A stretch of DNA of 64,000 nt. Origin: Microglena sp. YARC. Lineage: Eukaryota > Chlorophyta > Chlorophyceae > Chlamydomonadales > Chlamydomonadaceae. Positions within the stretch are counted from its first letter, which is position 1, and each line of letters begins with the position of its first letter. The notes under the pieces were generated by a model. It was not told the DNA's origin and did no database searches. It saw only the letters and a program-made list of their open reading frames with translations. Of the stretch, positions 18,799-29,700 are shown one piece after another. Location of the stretch: positions 49,893,781 through 49,957,780 of the forward strand of contig CM039464.1 in NCBI GenBank assembly GCA_022414725.1, given 5' to 3'. Position numbers and translations under genes: made by a program.

Positions 18799-20943
18799 CT
18801 ATTTCTTGTCCAAAGCATACCCATCAATCTGAGCCTGCAAGGAGGCCAGCTGCCGCGGAGTAAGCACACCTGGAAGGGCCAAGGCCATGGGCACCGGATT
18901 GGTAACCGGTGCACCAGGCTTGGTCTTACGCAGGTGCGGATGCTTCGTGAAACAGCGATCCTCCGAGTGGGTCGTCTTGCTGAGGCATGGGCCCCAAGTG
19001 CAATCCAGACGCCGCTTGTTGGAACCGGAACCCTGAGAACCAGATCCCTGCCCACGCTGAAACGCAGCATTGGCAGGAACCTGGGGAGCGTCCCGGGACC
19101 AACCAGGATGCCTGGAGTCGGACCTGGGGAGAGCAATGTTCAAAATGTCGAGAGACCGATATGCCTCCAGACAAGACCAGTAATCTACAGTCTGTCTGTT
19201 AGCCAACATCATACCGTACTGGATCCGCAGCGATTCAAATCGGATCAAACGGATCCCATTCACAATGGTTTCCATGGCGTGGCGCTGAGTGACAGGATGT
19301 CCAGCACTGCGGAGGTCAGTGCACAGACTGCGAACCATGCGAAAGAAATCATCGACACGGTCAGAAGGGCCCATGTGCGCATTATGAAGTTCGATACGCA
19401 TGAGAGGGACTCTAGAGGCAAGGGCATCAGACTGCGTCTTCCGGATATACAAAAGGATATCCCGAGGGGTGGCAAAGTCCTGGTATACCTTGACCATATC
19501 GTCCTCCATGTTCGCGAGCATCATAGTTAAACACATGAACTCCTGACGTTCGAGAGGCAGTGCACTGAACCCCAACAGTGCAGGATCAAACCGAGACTCA
19601 CCATGAATGAGGGTATTAGACCCAGCTCCAATCGCAGAAGGGACAGGAGCCAAGGACCTACGAATGTCCATGAAATACTCCGCAGCAAGACCAGCGTCAA
19701 GAGCGCGCTGGTCGTCTATGTTCCTAATCACAGGAATGGACCTCGCAACACTCATAAGCAGCTCGAAATCTGGGCTAACAGGACACAGAGGGACAGGCAC
19801 TCGCACAAACTGATAACCAAGCTTCTCGTGATCACTACGCCTCGTACCACCAAAGGAAACACCATGATCTGGGGGATACAGAATCCCAGAAGTGACTGGA
19901 CCAAGAAAAGAACGACACCTGGTACCAAGCTCAGAGAAAGCCATCACTCGGCGATGCCTCATCTTCACACTAACATTTGCCATTGTAGCCTGCATATCCA
20001 TCCGACCGTACAAAGAGCGGTTCAAGGACTCACCATCCCGTCGATCCATGTTGATCAGGCGGTAGTCCCGAAGGTTCAAAGTCGGAGGAGATCCGCCAGT
20101 GAGCAGATGCTCCCAAGATGCGCAAGACCGCAGCATAGGAGGAGGGCCAGGGGTAGGAGGCAGCTCCACCGGCGGAGGCGGAGGGGGTTCCAGGGAGGCA
20201 CCAGCAGCAGAGGTGCGTGCAGAGGAAACAGCAGCCTCGCGAGAGCGAGTGTGGTAGCCAGGGAGGCCACGCTCCATGGGGGCAGATGCAGAGGAAAAAG
20301 AAGCAAAGCCCTTCAAGAAAGTGGGCTTAGCCACCTCCGGGTAAGCCGGGGGAACAGGCTCAAAGGGAGGCGCCGACGAAGGCTGAGGCTGATACACAGG
20401 CGAAAGCTCTCGATTAGGCATCTGCTGATCAGGAGGCTCATACACCGGCGAAACAGCGGAAGTCTCAAAGACACGAGTGGCAGCAGCAGATGGGGTCACG
20501 CCACCGAAGTCAGCACTCGTAGCACTCTTCAAGTCCTCCTCATCATCAGTAGTAGTAGAGTAGTCTTCATCATAATTGAAAGGGACGAAAGGAGGCTGCG
20601 GGTCTGATGCACAACGGATGATCTGTGTCTGTACACAACACAGCTTCATCAGGACATCCTCAACATCAGAGGAAAGGCGTCGAACATTGAGAGAAGGAAC
20701 CGTAAAGTTGGAGGATTGATCGGGGGGGGTTACTTCCTTGATGGCGGAAGGACCCTCCTCTCCGGCAGCAGAGGCCGCTGGCGCGCAGTCGTCTAGCCAA
20801 TCTAGAGGAACCTTCACCCCCGTTGGGAGGATTCGGTCGCATCCATTGCTCACAATGACACTGCGGATCCCACGAGCCCATGAAACACCATTAAGTTTGG
20901 TAAGTTTCACAAAGCCGGCAGGAGGCCCTCGCGGAAGTTGCAT
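18799..20943 (-). CDS. Copia element 1: Gag
   Basis: About 714 codons from ATG (20943) to TAG (18799-18801). Pro/Ser-rich N-terminal third, a Gag core (RIELHNAHMGPSDRVDDFFR, RSLCTDLRSAGHPVTQRHAM), then a cysteine/histidine cluster (CTWGPC ... HSEDRCFTKH) resembling a zinc knuckle. The 5' leader between LTR and ATG is only 37 bp. The stop codon is the sole break between Gag and protease. Confidence 0.85.
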   Translation of the reverse strand: MQLPRGPPAGFVKLTKLNGVSWARGIRSVIVSNGCDRILPTGVKVPLDWLDDCAPAASAAGEEGPSAIKEVTPPDQSSNFTVPSLNVRRLSSDVEDVLMKLCCVQTQIIRCASDPQPPFVPFNYDEDYSTTTDDEEDLKSATSADFGGVTPSAAATRVFETSAVSPVYEPPDQQMPNRELSPVYQPQPSSAPPFEPVPPAYPEVAKPTFLKGFASFSSASAPMERGLPGYHTRSREAAVSSARTSAAGASLEPPPPPPVELPPTPGPPPMLRSCASWEHLLTGGSPPTLNLRDYRLINMDRRDGESLNRSLYGRMDMQATMANVSVKMRHRRVMAFSELGTRCRSFLGPVTSGILYPPDHGVSFGGTRRSDHEKLGYQFVRVPVPLCPVSPDFELLMSVARSIPVIRNIDDQRALDAGLAAEYFMDIRRSLAPVPSAIGAGSNTLIHGESRFDPALLGFSALPLERQEFMCLTMMLANMEDDMVKVYQDFATPRDILLYIRKTQSDALASRVPLMRIELHNAHMGPSDRVDDFFRMVRSLCTDLRSAGHPVTQRHAMETIVNGIRLIRFESLRIQYGMMLANRQTVDYWSCLEAYRSLDILNIALPRSDSRHPGWSRDAPQVPANAAFQRGQGSGSQGSGSNKRRLDCTWGPCLSKTTHSEDRCFTKHPHLRKTKPGAPVTNPVPMALALPGVLTPRQLASLQAQIDGYALDKK

Positions 20944-20980
20944 TATCAAAGCAGTGGTAGTGATGAGGAGCCCAATAACC

Positions 20981-21304
20981 TATCAGCTTGAAATCACTCC
21001 GGTAGAGTGGATAGTAGATTAAAGCAGCGGAACAGACGCACCAATCTATACACGGAGACAAGGATAACGTTACAGACACAGGAGACCCATAAAGGGGCAC
21101 CTGTGGTGAAAGGAGGCGGTAGACAGGAACCTAACAGGGTACAGATCAGACCGGAGACGTAGGTGACAGGAAGCTGCCACTGAGTTATCTCAAGATGACT
21201 CAGTCCCACGGGAAGCTGGCTCAGGAAAGCCGATAGTTCTAAGGGAGTACATAAGTAGTCACCAAGTCATAAAACGCGTGAGAGCACCGCTATACATGCT
21301 GATA
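20981..21304 (-). repeat. 5' LTR of copia element 1
   Basis: Same 324 bp as 13922-14245 with three visible substitutions. In element orientation GGTTATTGGGC follows at once (20980 downward). Confidence 0.92.
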
Positions 21305-21309
21305 CACAG

Positions 21310-24300
21310 CTCCTGGGGTCCATGATCATTTTAGGTCGAAATGATAGAGCATATGTATGGGCACTGGTCATGGCAGCCTGGAGACAGATGGCCCACTGTA
21401 AGGTGGGTCTGGCTGTGGTAGAGACAGTAGGATAAGCTTGCACCATCTGCTGAAGTCTGCCAGTGTGCTTGAGGATGGGGGCATAGGCGTCAGATGGCTT
21501 TCTGTGCATTGATCTTTGTGGGATCTTCTCTTTCTCAGTCATCAGCAGGGTTGGGAACCTGTTGGTGAATGCAGTGATGAGTTGGGAGAGTGGAGGCCTG
21601 GGCTTGATAGTGAAGGACGGTGAGGCAGGTCTGTCGTCAGTTGGATGTAGGGTACAACCGAACCTGGTCAAGCTGAGTCTTGAGTTGTTGGAGAAGTGGA
21701 TGTGGTTGACATTCTGGTTGACTTCTCCTAGTGGGATCCCAATATCTGGTGAGCTGTTCTGGAGGATCCACTGTTGCCAGGTGGTTACTGATGCTAGGTC
21801 AGATGACTTGAGTAGTCCATCCCCATCTATGGGGCCATCATACTCTTCATAGTTGGCCCTGATCTGGTCACTGAGAAGTTCCATCTCTGCTCTGGCTTGT
21901 TGCAGGGTCAGGTTGTTCAGCTGGTCAGGGAGGTCAGGAGTGGGTGAGATGATTCGAAGGAGATGACGTTGCTGAGTGGCTGGGGAGACAGTGTGGATGT
22001 CTGGTGGGTCACCAACCTGCTGGTCTTCTGACAGTGGCTGGAACCTTTTTGCACGTTCTGCCATGCGTTGGGAGTAGACCTCTGGTGTTATTAGGTCTGG
22101 CAATCCTTCCATGTCACTGTCACTGTCAGTCTCTTCAAGGAAGTTCTCTGAAGTGGGGGGTGTGGTGTAATGGTGAAAGGAAGGGGTGCTAGTTCCAGCA
22201 GGGTCTTCATGGACACTGGGGGCAGTCACATGAGTGGGTGGGTACTGCCCTGTCTCAGAGTCAGTGTTTGATTTAGATGGCTCAGGAGCAGGGTCAGAGT
22301 TTTGGAGGTCTTGATCTGCCCTACTGGGGGCAGTCACATGAGTGGGTGGGTACTGCCCTGTCTCAGAGTCAGTGTTTGATTTAGATGGCTCAGGAGCAGG
22401 GTCAGAGTCTTGGAGGTCTTGATCTGCCCTACTGGGGGCAGTCACATGAGTGGGTGGGTACTGCCCTATCTCAGTGCCAGTGTGGGATGCAGATGGCTCA
22501 GTGGTAGGAGGAAGGTCTTGACAGTCTTGGTCATCCCTAATGGGGGCAGTCTCATGAGTGGGTGGGTACTGCCCTATCTCAGAGCCAGTGTGGGATGATG
22601 GAGCCTTGGTAACCATCATGATGTAGGCAGTAGGTGGTTCACTGGAGTGGTTACTGTGGGTAGCTGGGGAGGTTTGAGTGAGGTAGAGCCCATGCCTTTT
22701 GGGGCATGATAGGAGTAGTTTCTTGCCAGACTTGTCTGTTATGGAGAGGGTGGCCTTGGTCTTGGACAGGTGGACTTGGAGATCTGGGCACATGTTGGTG
22801 GCTGCATTGATGCTAATGATGTTGGGCATTTTGCAGTTAGCAAGGAGTACACCATTTAGGATAATCAGTGCTCTGTCATGGCCCCTGATCTTGGCCTTCC
22901 CTATCTGCTTGCAGAAGATAGGTGGAGATCCTTGGTCTGCCAGCTGCAGCCTAATAGGCTGTGGGAGGTCCTGAATGTCATGCAGATAGGAGGTGTTACT
23001 TGTGGCATGGAAGTGGGCTGCAGTGTCTATGATCCATTCTGTCTGTAGTGCTGCTTGGAAAACTTCTTCATCATCATTTATAGTGCAATCATCATCAGCA
23101 CTCATATGTCCAAAGAATGTTGTGTCAGCCAGGGGATCATATGGCAGGGAAAATGATACAGACTTGCCTCTGGGTGGTGCAGCAAAACTCATGGGCTGTG
23201 GAGTGTCTTCATTCAGTGCCAGAGAGAGGAAGTTGTGCTCCTCATCCTCACTGTCAGAGTTGGAGGTGGAGGTAGAGTGGTCACCATCAGCAACGTGAGC
23301 ATGGCGTCCTCTGCTTTGGCTTCTTCTTGGTCTTGGTCTCCTGTCACTTCTCCAGCGAGGTGAGGGCTTCTTTTTGTCAGGATCCTTGCCGTCACCTGAT
23401 CTCTCCTTGGGAGGTGACTTTGATCCATTGTCAGCTTCATCAGAGTCAACTGGCTTAAAAGCCAGGTCGGTGTCCTCACTGATGCATTCTCTGGAGCTGT
23501 GTCCTATTCCTCCACAGTTCCAGCAGGTCATCTTCTTGTTGAGGTCCCTCTTGTTTCTGTTGAGGAAGTATCTGTTGGCGTTGGAGGGTCTTCTGTACCT
23601 GTAGGCTGCTGCAGCTAGCTCAGCTTTCTCTGGAGATGGGGCGGGGTCAACATTCTTCACTAAGCACCAGTTAGTCATTTTAGCTTGGAGGATAGCAAAG
23701 GTGGTGACTTCATCAGGGTTGAACTGGTTGATGTATCCATCATATTCAGGACGGGAGTTGAGTCCTTTAACAATGAGATTGAGAAATGTGGCGGTGGAGC
23801 AGATGGAAGTCCCTTGGATCTTGGGAAGTTGAGCATGCAGGTCAGCTGCCCTGGAGAGATAGGTCTGCAGTGATTCATGGCCAGACATCTGGAGGGCATA
23901 GAGGTTAGTGACAGATGAAAGCTCGAGGTTGCTAGCTTGCTCAGAGAATCCAGGATCCTGAAAGCTTTAGTGGCCATGTCAGTGTGAGCAAGAATGGCTT
24001 GTTGGATCGAGTCTGACACCTGATCTAAAATCATCTTGAACGCCTTGTTGTTCTTCCAGCTGGAGATCCTGTTGGGGACACCACGAACTGGAGCAGCTGC
24101 GTCAGCACCCGCAACAACAGGGTAAGAAATGTCATCAGCAGGGTAACCGTCAGAGTTATTAATCTCCCCATCGACGACCGGCTGATGACAGTCGTATGCG
24201 ATGGCGATGAAGTCTCTGTCAGACTTGAGGTCGAGGAGCATATGCACCCTGGCATTACGCTAGGTGTATAAGTTGCTGCCAGTGAAGATCTTGGCGTTGT

Positions 24301-24588
24301 GCATGATGACTGATGGATTGGGGTCTTCTCAGCCGGGGTCTTGGAGTTATAGTTCGGAGTGATGGATGGTGAGAGATTACGAGGGCGGGGCAGGGGAAGT
24401 GGGGATGGTGTGCTTGTGGGGATCGGCGATCCGAAGGGATCCGGTGGAGAGGGAATGATGAACTTCGGCGGTTGGCAATGTTCGGCAACAGTAGCTTCGT
24501 GTTGAAAGCTGTGGTCGCAAGCACAATGATCGTCTGTGATCAATACAGCTCTGTGTGGTATCTCGGTGAGGACATCTTTCAAACTCAC
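21310..24588 (-). pseudogene. Element 2: Gag with zinc knuckle and protease-like domain
   Basis: From about 24588 with frameshifts near 24250 and 23930, then open for about 860 codons to the copia insertion. Gag core: KAFKMILDQVSDSIQQAILA, TDMATKAFRIL. Zinc knuckle CWNCGGIGHSSREC. Then an acidic/Ser-rich linker and a protease-like segment: TEWIIDTAAHFHATSN, DLPQPIRLQLADQGSP, SCPKRHGLYLT, with DTA in place of DSG. Three tandem copies of the segment GQYPPTHVTAPS follow (22200-22570). No GAG-pre-integrase, integrase or RT follows; the frame ends in the fragment at 13735-13916. Confidence 0.82.
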
Positions 24589-24827
24589 TTCATATTAGAT
24601 TTCGGTGACTAGCAGGTGCTCTTGCTTGCTCCAGTCGTAGGACGCAGCGGCAAGTCGAAAGTAGGTCTTGGATGAAGCAGTAGGCGGAACAGCAGTTAGT
24701 TGGATCCGCAGTCGGGGGTCCAGATGCTAGAAACTCGGGCCTTCGAGCTAGTCAGAGGGGAACTGATTCCTGAGTGTTGGTACGCAGCGGCTGTCTTCTT
24801 TAGCGTCTATGGATGGCGCACATAACC

Positions 24828-25056
24828 TTTTAATGTAAGTTCTTTACAACGGTGTAAGCACGATAGCGGAGAAGATACTGTTAAGCGCTGCAGGCGCAAT
24901 CATATAGAATAGAGATGTGTACTGCAAGGTACTGCAGTCACGTGCAGGCCACAGCTAGCCTGTGGCCTGGTGGGAGGCAACACGGGACCAGGAGGGAACA
25001 GGTACCGGTGTGCATTATGGCAACTCAGAGACTGATATATAAACCAGTCAATAACA
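24828..25056 (-). repeat. 5' LTR of element 2
   Basis: 229 bp, matching 12785-13013. GGTTATGTGCGCC follows it in element orientation. The TTCAT target duplicate is at 25057-25061. Confidence 0.9.
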
Positions 25057-25195
25057 TTCATCATTAGGGTGCGTAACTGATGCCTTGGTGCTGTGATAAG
25101 AGAAAATATGGTTGGAGAACAAGACCTCCTCCACTTTGTTCCAGTTAAACGGTTTAAAGTTTCTAAGGTCCCCAAAACCATGTAAATTGGTGGCC
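25057..25195 (-). pseudogene. 5' part of the reading frame split by element 2
   Basis: Open from after a TAA near 25195: NLHGFGDLRNFKPF, NWNKVEEVLFSNHIFSYHS. It joins 12576-12784 in frame across the whole nested insertion. Confidence 0.5.
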
Positions 25196-25204
25196 AGAGA
25201 TTAA

Positions 25205-25470
25205 TCCAGGGAATAATCTGTTGTCACAGGCCAGGGGTAGGACAAATAGACTAAAGGGACTTGACCAACCGTGACATGAGGGGCTGAAACGAACAAACGC
25301 AGTTGAAGTGTTGAAGTGAACCCTAAATAATCGTTTTACCTACAAGGGCCCTCAGTTCGTGCTACAGTGATAGTTTAATTATACGATTATCATGTAGTCA
25401 TTATCCCCAATGGAATGATAATTTATTTGTACGATTCTTATCGCAATTTTTATGATTTGTAGAAGATGAG
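25205..25470 (-). repeat. Dispersed repeat D, long copy
   Basis: CCAGGGGTAGGACAAATAG, AAAGGGACTTGACCAACCG, AATAATCGTTTTACC, GTTCGTGCTACAGTGATAG, followed by AT-rich sequence (CGATTCTTATCGCAATTTTT) that also occurs inverted at 44515-44540. Confidence 0.7.
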
Positions 25471-25567
25471 CCGAACATGAGATGCATTTCAAAGTATAAT
25501 GTTCGTTATACACTGAGGATAGATGAAACCATGAAAAATGAACCTGAATTGGTGGATAGAGACTCCA

Positions 25568-25957
25568 ACATTACATTACATTACATTACATTACATTACA
25601 TTACATTACATGTTAAAGTCTACTTGACACCGCGAGGGTGTATGAGACTCTGTGCTTTAAACAAAAAGAAAAAGCACCCACAAAGCAAAAACCCCATTAC
25701 ATCAGGGGTGTGTCGAGGACAAACAAACCAAACTCCCAACCACCGTTTTGGTGGCGTAGGTATTAAACCCCTTAGAGCCGGACCCAGATCTCAACCACTT
25801 ACAGTGGCGGAGGTAAGAAGCTAACAACTGAGAAGTCACAAGAAGAAAAAAAGGGATGATAAATTACGGTGCCACTAAGCAGTCCAGGGCTTCCTGTCTT
25901 GCTCTTCTACAAGTAGAAAGATAGTCGGCTAGGTTGCTCCAAAAAGACTTGAAGCTA
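25568..25957 (-). mobile_element. LINE family B, 5'-truncated copy
   Basis: Tail (TTACA)n at 25568-25608, then TGTTAAAGTCTACTTGACAC, GCGAGGGTGTATGAGACTC, and the end of the LINE ORF up to about 25957. About 390 bp, nearly identical to 43410-43790. Confidence 0.88.
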
Positions 25958-26005
25958 GTCATGATTCCTGATTTCTTTGGAGGATGGAAGTACTGTATAC
26001 AATTT

Positions 26006-26173
26006 ATTACATTACATTACATCACATTACATTACATTACATTACATTACATTACATTACATTACATTACATTACATTACATTACATTACATTACATTAC
26101 ATTACATTACATTACATTACATTACATTACATTACATTACATTACATTACATTACATTACATTACATTACATG
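26006..26173. repeat. (TTACA)n tract ending TACATGTTAAAGG
   Basis: About 33 units of the LINE-B tail pentamer followed by only nine bases of its 3' UTR (TGTTAAAGG). Either an extremely truncated LINE-B insertion or an expansion of its tail. Confidence 0.85.
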
Positions 26174-26268
26174 TTAAAGGATAGATAACGCCTGGAGGGG
26201 CGTGGTGTTAAGGGGACCCTCCCGTACGCCGCAGCTGGGGAAAGTCACCATGGCAGACATAGTAAGTG

Positions 26269-26900
26269 TCACCCTCCAGGCGAAAGGGACTCCTTCATGC
26301 GACGTGTGGCAAGAATGCTGGTACAGGAGGCGGTAGATTCTCTGTGCAGCTTAGAGATGAGTTTGTCTACGTGTTCGCGACTGATCCCTAAGGTGAAGAG
26401 ATTGGTAATAGTTGGGATTGGTATGGTACCAGTGGTACCTATGGTGAAGACTAGGTAGTGTACAAGGAATCCTTGTTGTTGAAGGATACGTTGGAGCTCC
26501 TTATGCTGAACGCTCTTTTCCTGGAATTTGATTTGGTGGTTAGTGTCTGAGCAGTAGCCCAGTTCAACTAGGTAGGCTTTTCTTGGTTTGGATTCGTCGT
26601 CAATGAGGAGGAGATCAGGCCTGTATTTATCCCATGTGGCTTGGGGAAGATCAGGGGGTTTGAGGGTGGCTGGGGGTCTTGTGGGAATGTCGGAGGTCGT
26701 TTCACAAGTGCCTGCATCCATGTACATGGGGAGAGCCCCAGAGCTCCTTTGGCTACTGCCTTTTGGATGAGTTGGACCGCCTTATTATGTCTGTTAATAT
26801 ACATTCCTTTGAAGACAGGGTGGCTGCACCCAGCAAGAATATGGCCAGCTCCGTCCTGTGCTTTGCGACAAAGAGGGCAGTTATCATCAGAGGGGGGGCT
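26269..26900 (-). pseudogene. LINE A: CCHC zinc finger and restriction-like endonuclease
   Basis: CPLCRKAQDGAGHILAGC gives C-x2-C-x8-H-x4-C (about 26865-26820), followed by INRHNKAVQLI. The RHN after a CCHC finger is characteristic of LINEs with a restriction-like endonuclease. The nuclease follows: YRPDLLLIDDESKP, KAYLVELGYCSDTNHQIKF, an RPD...E..(Y/K) core of the PD-(D/E)XK type, then QHKELQRILQQQGF. One frameshift separates the finger from the nuclease. A diverged relative lies at 49540-49700. Confidence 0.8.
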
Positions 26901-26904
26901 AGTG

Positions 26905-27765
26905 CTAGTACATAGGGGCGTTTGTATCTGTACGCCAATTTCCTAGTCCATAAGCGTCCCACCGAGCCTTGTGGATTTGTATTTTTTGCCACCATTTCAT
27001 GTCGGTGGATTGCCAGAAACGATTACTAGCCTGAGGGAGGAGGAAGGGGTTGGCTTGCTCCCACATGGAGGCGTATATGCCCGTGGTGTTGGCATGCCCG
27101 GTGTGTAGGGGGGTGGGGAGGTTAGCCTTGATACCCTTGGTGAGATTGTTGGCCGGGTGCCGGGGGGGCTGGTCCCCATTAATAGATTTGGGGGGCTGGA
27201 CAGACGGCCAGTGCATATTGAGGTGCGCATGTTCCCCTGTTTTAACTGGCCCAATTACATTGTATCCTGTCGTCGCTTCTTTCGCGAGCGTGTCTGCCTC
27301 GTCATTCCCTATGATTCCTGAGTGAGATCGGACCTTAAGCAGGCGCGTGGTAGCAGCAGCGTTGTGTCTGTTGATAATGTGGATGGCGATGTCTTGCAGG
27401 AGGTCACGGTGTTTGTTTTCCCGGGTCCTGCTGGGATGGCAAATGTGCAGGTTAATAAGCTGCAAGGAATATAAGCTGTCGGAGTAGATGGTGAGTTCTT
27501 CATCTATTTCGGAGTGTATGAGTGCTTGTTGGATTGCCACGAGTTCGGCGCGATTGATGTCGGCAGTGATGCCCTGTCCGCCAGGGTCTATGCGGAGGCA
27601 ACGTGAAGCGGCCCTGGGGGAGTATACGCCTGCCCCTAGGCGGAGGACGCCGTCTTTGTCTACGATGGCACTTCCATCTGTGTATAGAGCGAGGCCTGGT
27701 GCTTGTAGGATAGCATGTGTGCACGGGAGCACGGGGGGTGTTATGGGTGTGGGGTCTATCTGCAT
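26905..27765 (-). pseudogene. LINE A: RNase H domain
   Basis: ALYTDGSAIVDKDGVLRLG, INRAELVAIQQALIH, LTIYSDSLYSLQLI and VRSHSGIIGNDEADTLAKEA: the D, E, D, D residues of RNase HI are present and correctly spaced, about 286 codons open. Confidence 0.9.
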
Positions 27766-29700
27766 GGGGGTGGGTTGTTTGTGCCCAGGTCTTAAGGAGG
27801 GAGCTAAGTGCCTTGGGTAGGTGGGTGGTAGGAAGGCCCAGTTGGGAGGGGGGGGGACCTGGTCGTGGGATGGAAGTGGCCCCCATGTCCCTCATGGTTT
27901 GGGCCCATGTGGTGGGTGGGTTGTGGAGGTACTTGGCATGGCCAGCTGGGTTTGAGATGGCAATGAGTTTGTAGGTTCCTCTGTGTCTCTTGGCAGGGTT
28001 GAGTTTTCCCCCCGTCCAGATTAGGGAGGGGGTGAGGGGTTTGGCCTTGGGAGGCAGAGTGGCTAGTTCCATAACCCATGGGTGATTTAGGAGGGCGTTA
28101 TGGGCATATGTGGGTTTGTGTGGGACCAAGAGAATGGTGCACGCGGGAATATCAAGGGTGTGAGCATGTATGGCACTGCCTAGTGCCCATCGAACAGCCT
28201 TGTGGGCCTCTTCAGGGTTCTGGCTGGTGAGGTGTGTGTTTCCCCGTACCAAGGTTGGGTGTAGCAGTGGGGTCCTAAGCCAAATAGTTGGCCAATGGGG
28301 GTGGGGGTGTTGCCCATGGGAGGTGGGGACTCATTAGGAGGGGTGATGTGTCAAGGTCCGTTGTCATCCCCCAGGGTGGACATAGCTTTGTGTATGGCAG
28401 GGGAGACATTGGAGATGGTAGTGTCTTTGTGCTGTGATAGGAGAGTGGCTACGTCTCCAGCGAAGGTTCCTGTGCTGTGGAGGGTCCAGAGGTGGGGAGA
28501 GTGTGCCTTGGTGGTATGGTATCTGTGGTGGAGGAGGTGGAGTTGGGAGAGGGGTATATGACCGACACATTGGCCTGTTGGTGAGTAGATGTAGGTGGTG
28601 TCTCCGTTGTTGAGTTGGGGAGGGAGGTGGTGGTACCTGTCATTCAGTGTACCAGCCTGTATGTGGTATTTGCCGGGGGGTGGATATCCCAGTCTGGGTG
28701 GTGGTCTGCCGTGTTAATGATGAGGTTTTGCCTGAGTTCGCTATACCATTTGGCATCAAACTCTCCTCCCTCCGCCCACTGTCCTTGTTGTTGGAGGTTA
28801 GTGAGGTGGAGGTCTTGTCTGGGTGGAATGGAGGGGGAGGGGGCTTTGGGGGTAGTTTCAGTGTTGTAGGCATGGAGGAGTTCCTGATATCCGGTGGGGC
28901 CAACCAGCAGGGTAATTTGTTCCTCTGTGAGATGGACGGGGGACCAAGTGACCACAATGGAGGTGGCAGAGGAGTAGGTGTGGGAATGCACGGGGAGGCC
29001 AGCAGATATGTAACAAGGGAGATGGTGGCAGAGAATGGTGCATGGGGCTTTCTGGACCCTCCAATATCTGTGATGGGGGGTTTCTCGAGGTTCGTTAGCC
29101 TTCCTCTTTTGGGCTCTGAAGCCCAGGAGGTGGGTCAGGCTGTGTTGGTTTCCATATAGGAGGTGGAGGAGCTTGGCTGGGGTTGGGGGAGCAAGAAGGT
29201 CTGGGGTAGAGACAGCATGCACCAGGTCGTCGGGGGAGCTGTTCTTACGGATGGTGTGGTGTTTATAGTAGGAGGCGTCAGTACATTTGTGGGTGTCATT
29301 TCTGATGAATTGCATTCTGGCAGTCCAAGCAATCTTGGGGTCAGTGCTCCAGGCTTGAGCATACTTGGTGGGGTGAAGATAGGACTCTCTGGCCCACCAC
29401 ATGTGTGCATTGGAGGCAGGGATCTCCTCGATATTATGCGTGGGGGGCTGTGTTGTGGTTGGGGTAAGGATGCCGGCACTGGGGGTCAAGGGTCGGGGCA
29501 GTATGGGGGCGGTGTCCCAGTTGTTAAGGTGGTGGCTGATAGTATATGTGGAGAACTTGGTAATGTGCCGTTGGGGAATGCGTAGGTGTATGGGGAGGGT
29601 CCTCGATGCCAAGGGCAGGGGGCTGTGGCAGGAGTAGGGTTGAGGTGGGCTTCCAGGTGGGGGTGGAGAGCACAGGTGTAGGCTGAGTCTGTTGAGGGCA
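27766..29700 (-). pseudogene. LINE A: region between RT and RNase H
   Basis: Coding on the minus strand through at least three frames (breaks near 29710, 28640 and 28260). Pro/Thr/His-rich, no motif I recognise. In this position Dualen-type elements have a connection region. Confidence 0.5.

Larger units (their letters stand above)
13922..21304 (-). mobile_element. Full-length Ty1/copia retrotransposon (element 1) nested in element 2
   Basis: Two 324-bp LTRs (13922-14245 and 20981-21304) with three differences by eye, and a 5-bp target duplication CACAG (13917-13921, 21305-21309). Domain order on the minus strand: Gag with zinc knuckle, protease (DSGAG), GAG-pre-integrase, integrase, reverse transcriptase (YVDD), RNase H. 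This is the copia order, with integrase before RT. The LTR ends are TATCAGC...GCTGATA rather than TG...CA. The frame is broken by one TAG after Gag, by shifts near 18360 and 16610, and by a LINE insertion at 15420-15870, so this copy is inactive though young by LTR divergence. Confidence 0.93.
12785..25056 (-). mobile_element. Gag-protease LTR retrotransposon (element 2), itself split by a copia element
   Basis: Flanked by 229-bp LTRs (12785-13013, 24828-25056) and a TTCAT target duplication (12780-12784, 25057-25061). In element orientation the LTR starts TGTTATTG, preceded by a polypurine tract TTGGGGGGGA. Without the nested insertion the element is about 4.9 kb. It encodes a Gag with a zinc knuckle and a protease-like domain, then stops; I find no integrase, reverse transcriptase or RNase H. 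The LTRs differ at about seven positions by eye, more than those of the nested copia, which agrees with the nesting order. A related copy lies at 46.8-49.5 kb. It is probably non-autonomous. Confidence 0.85.

Noticed and set aside
19603..20607. 334-residue + strand frame opposite the copia Gag
   Set aside because: Arg-rich shadow of the Gag coding strand with no known domain.
21267..24588. Element 2 as a complete copia polyprotein
   Set aside because: No GAG-pre-integrase, integrase or RT motifs between the protease-like domain and the stop.
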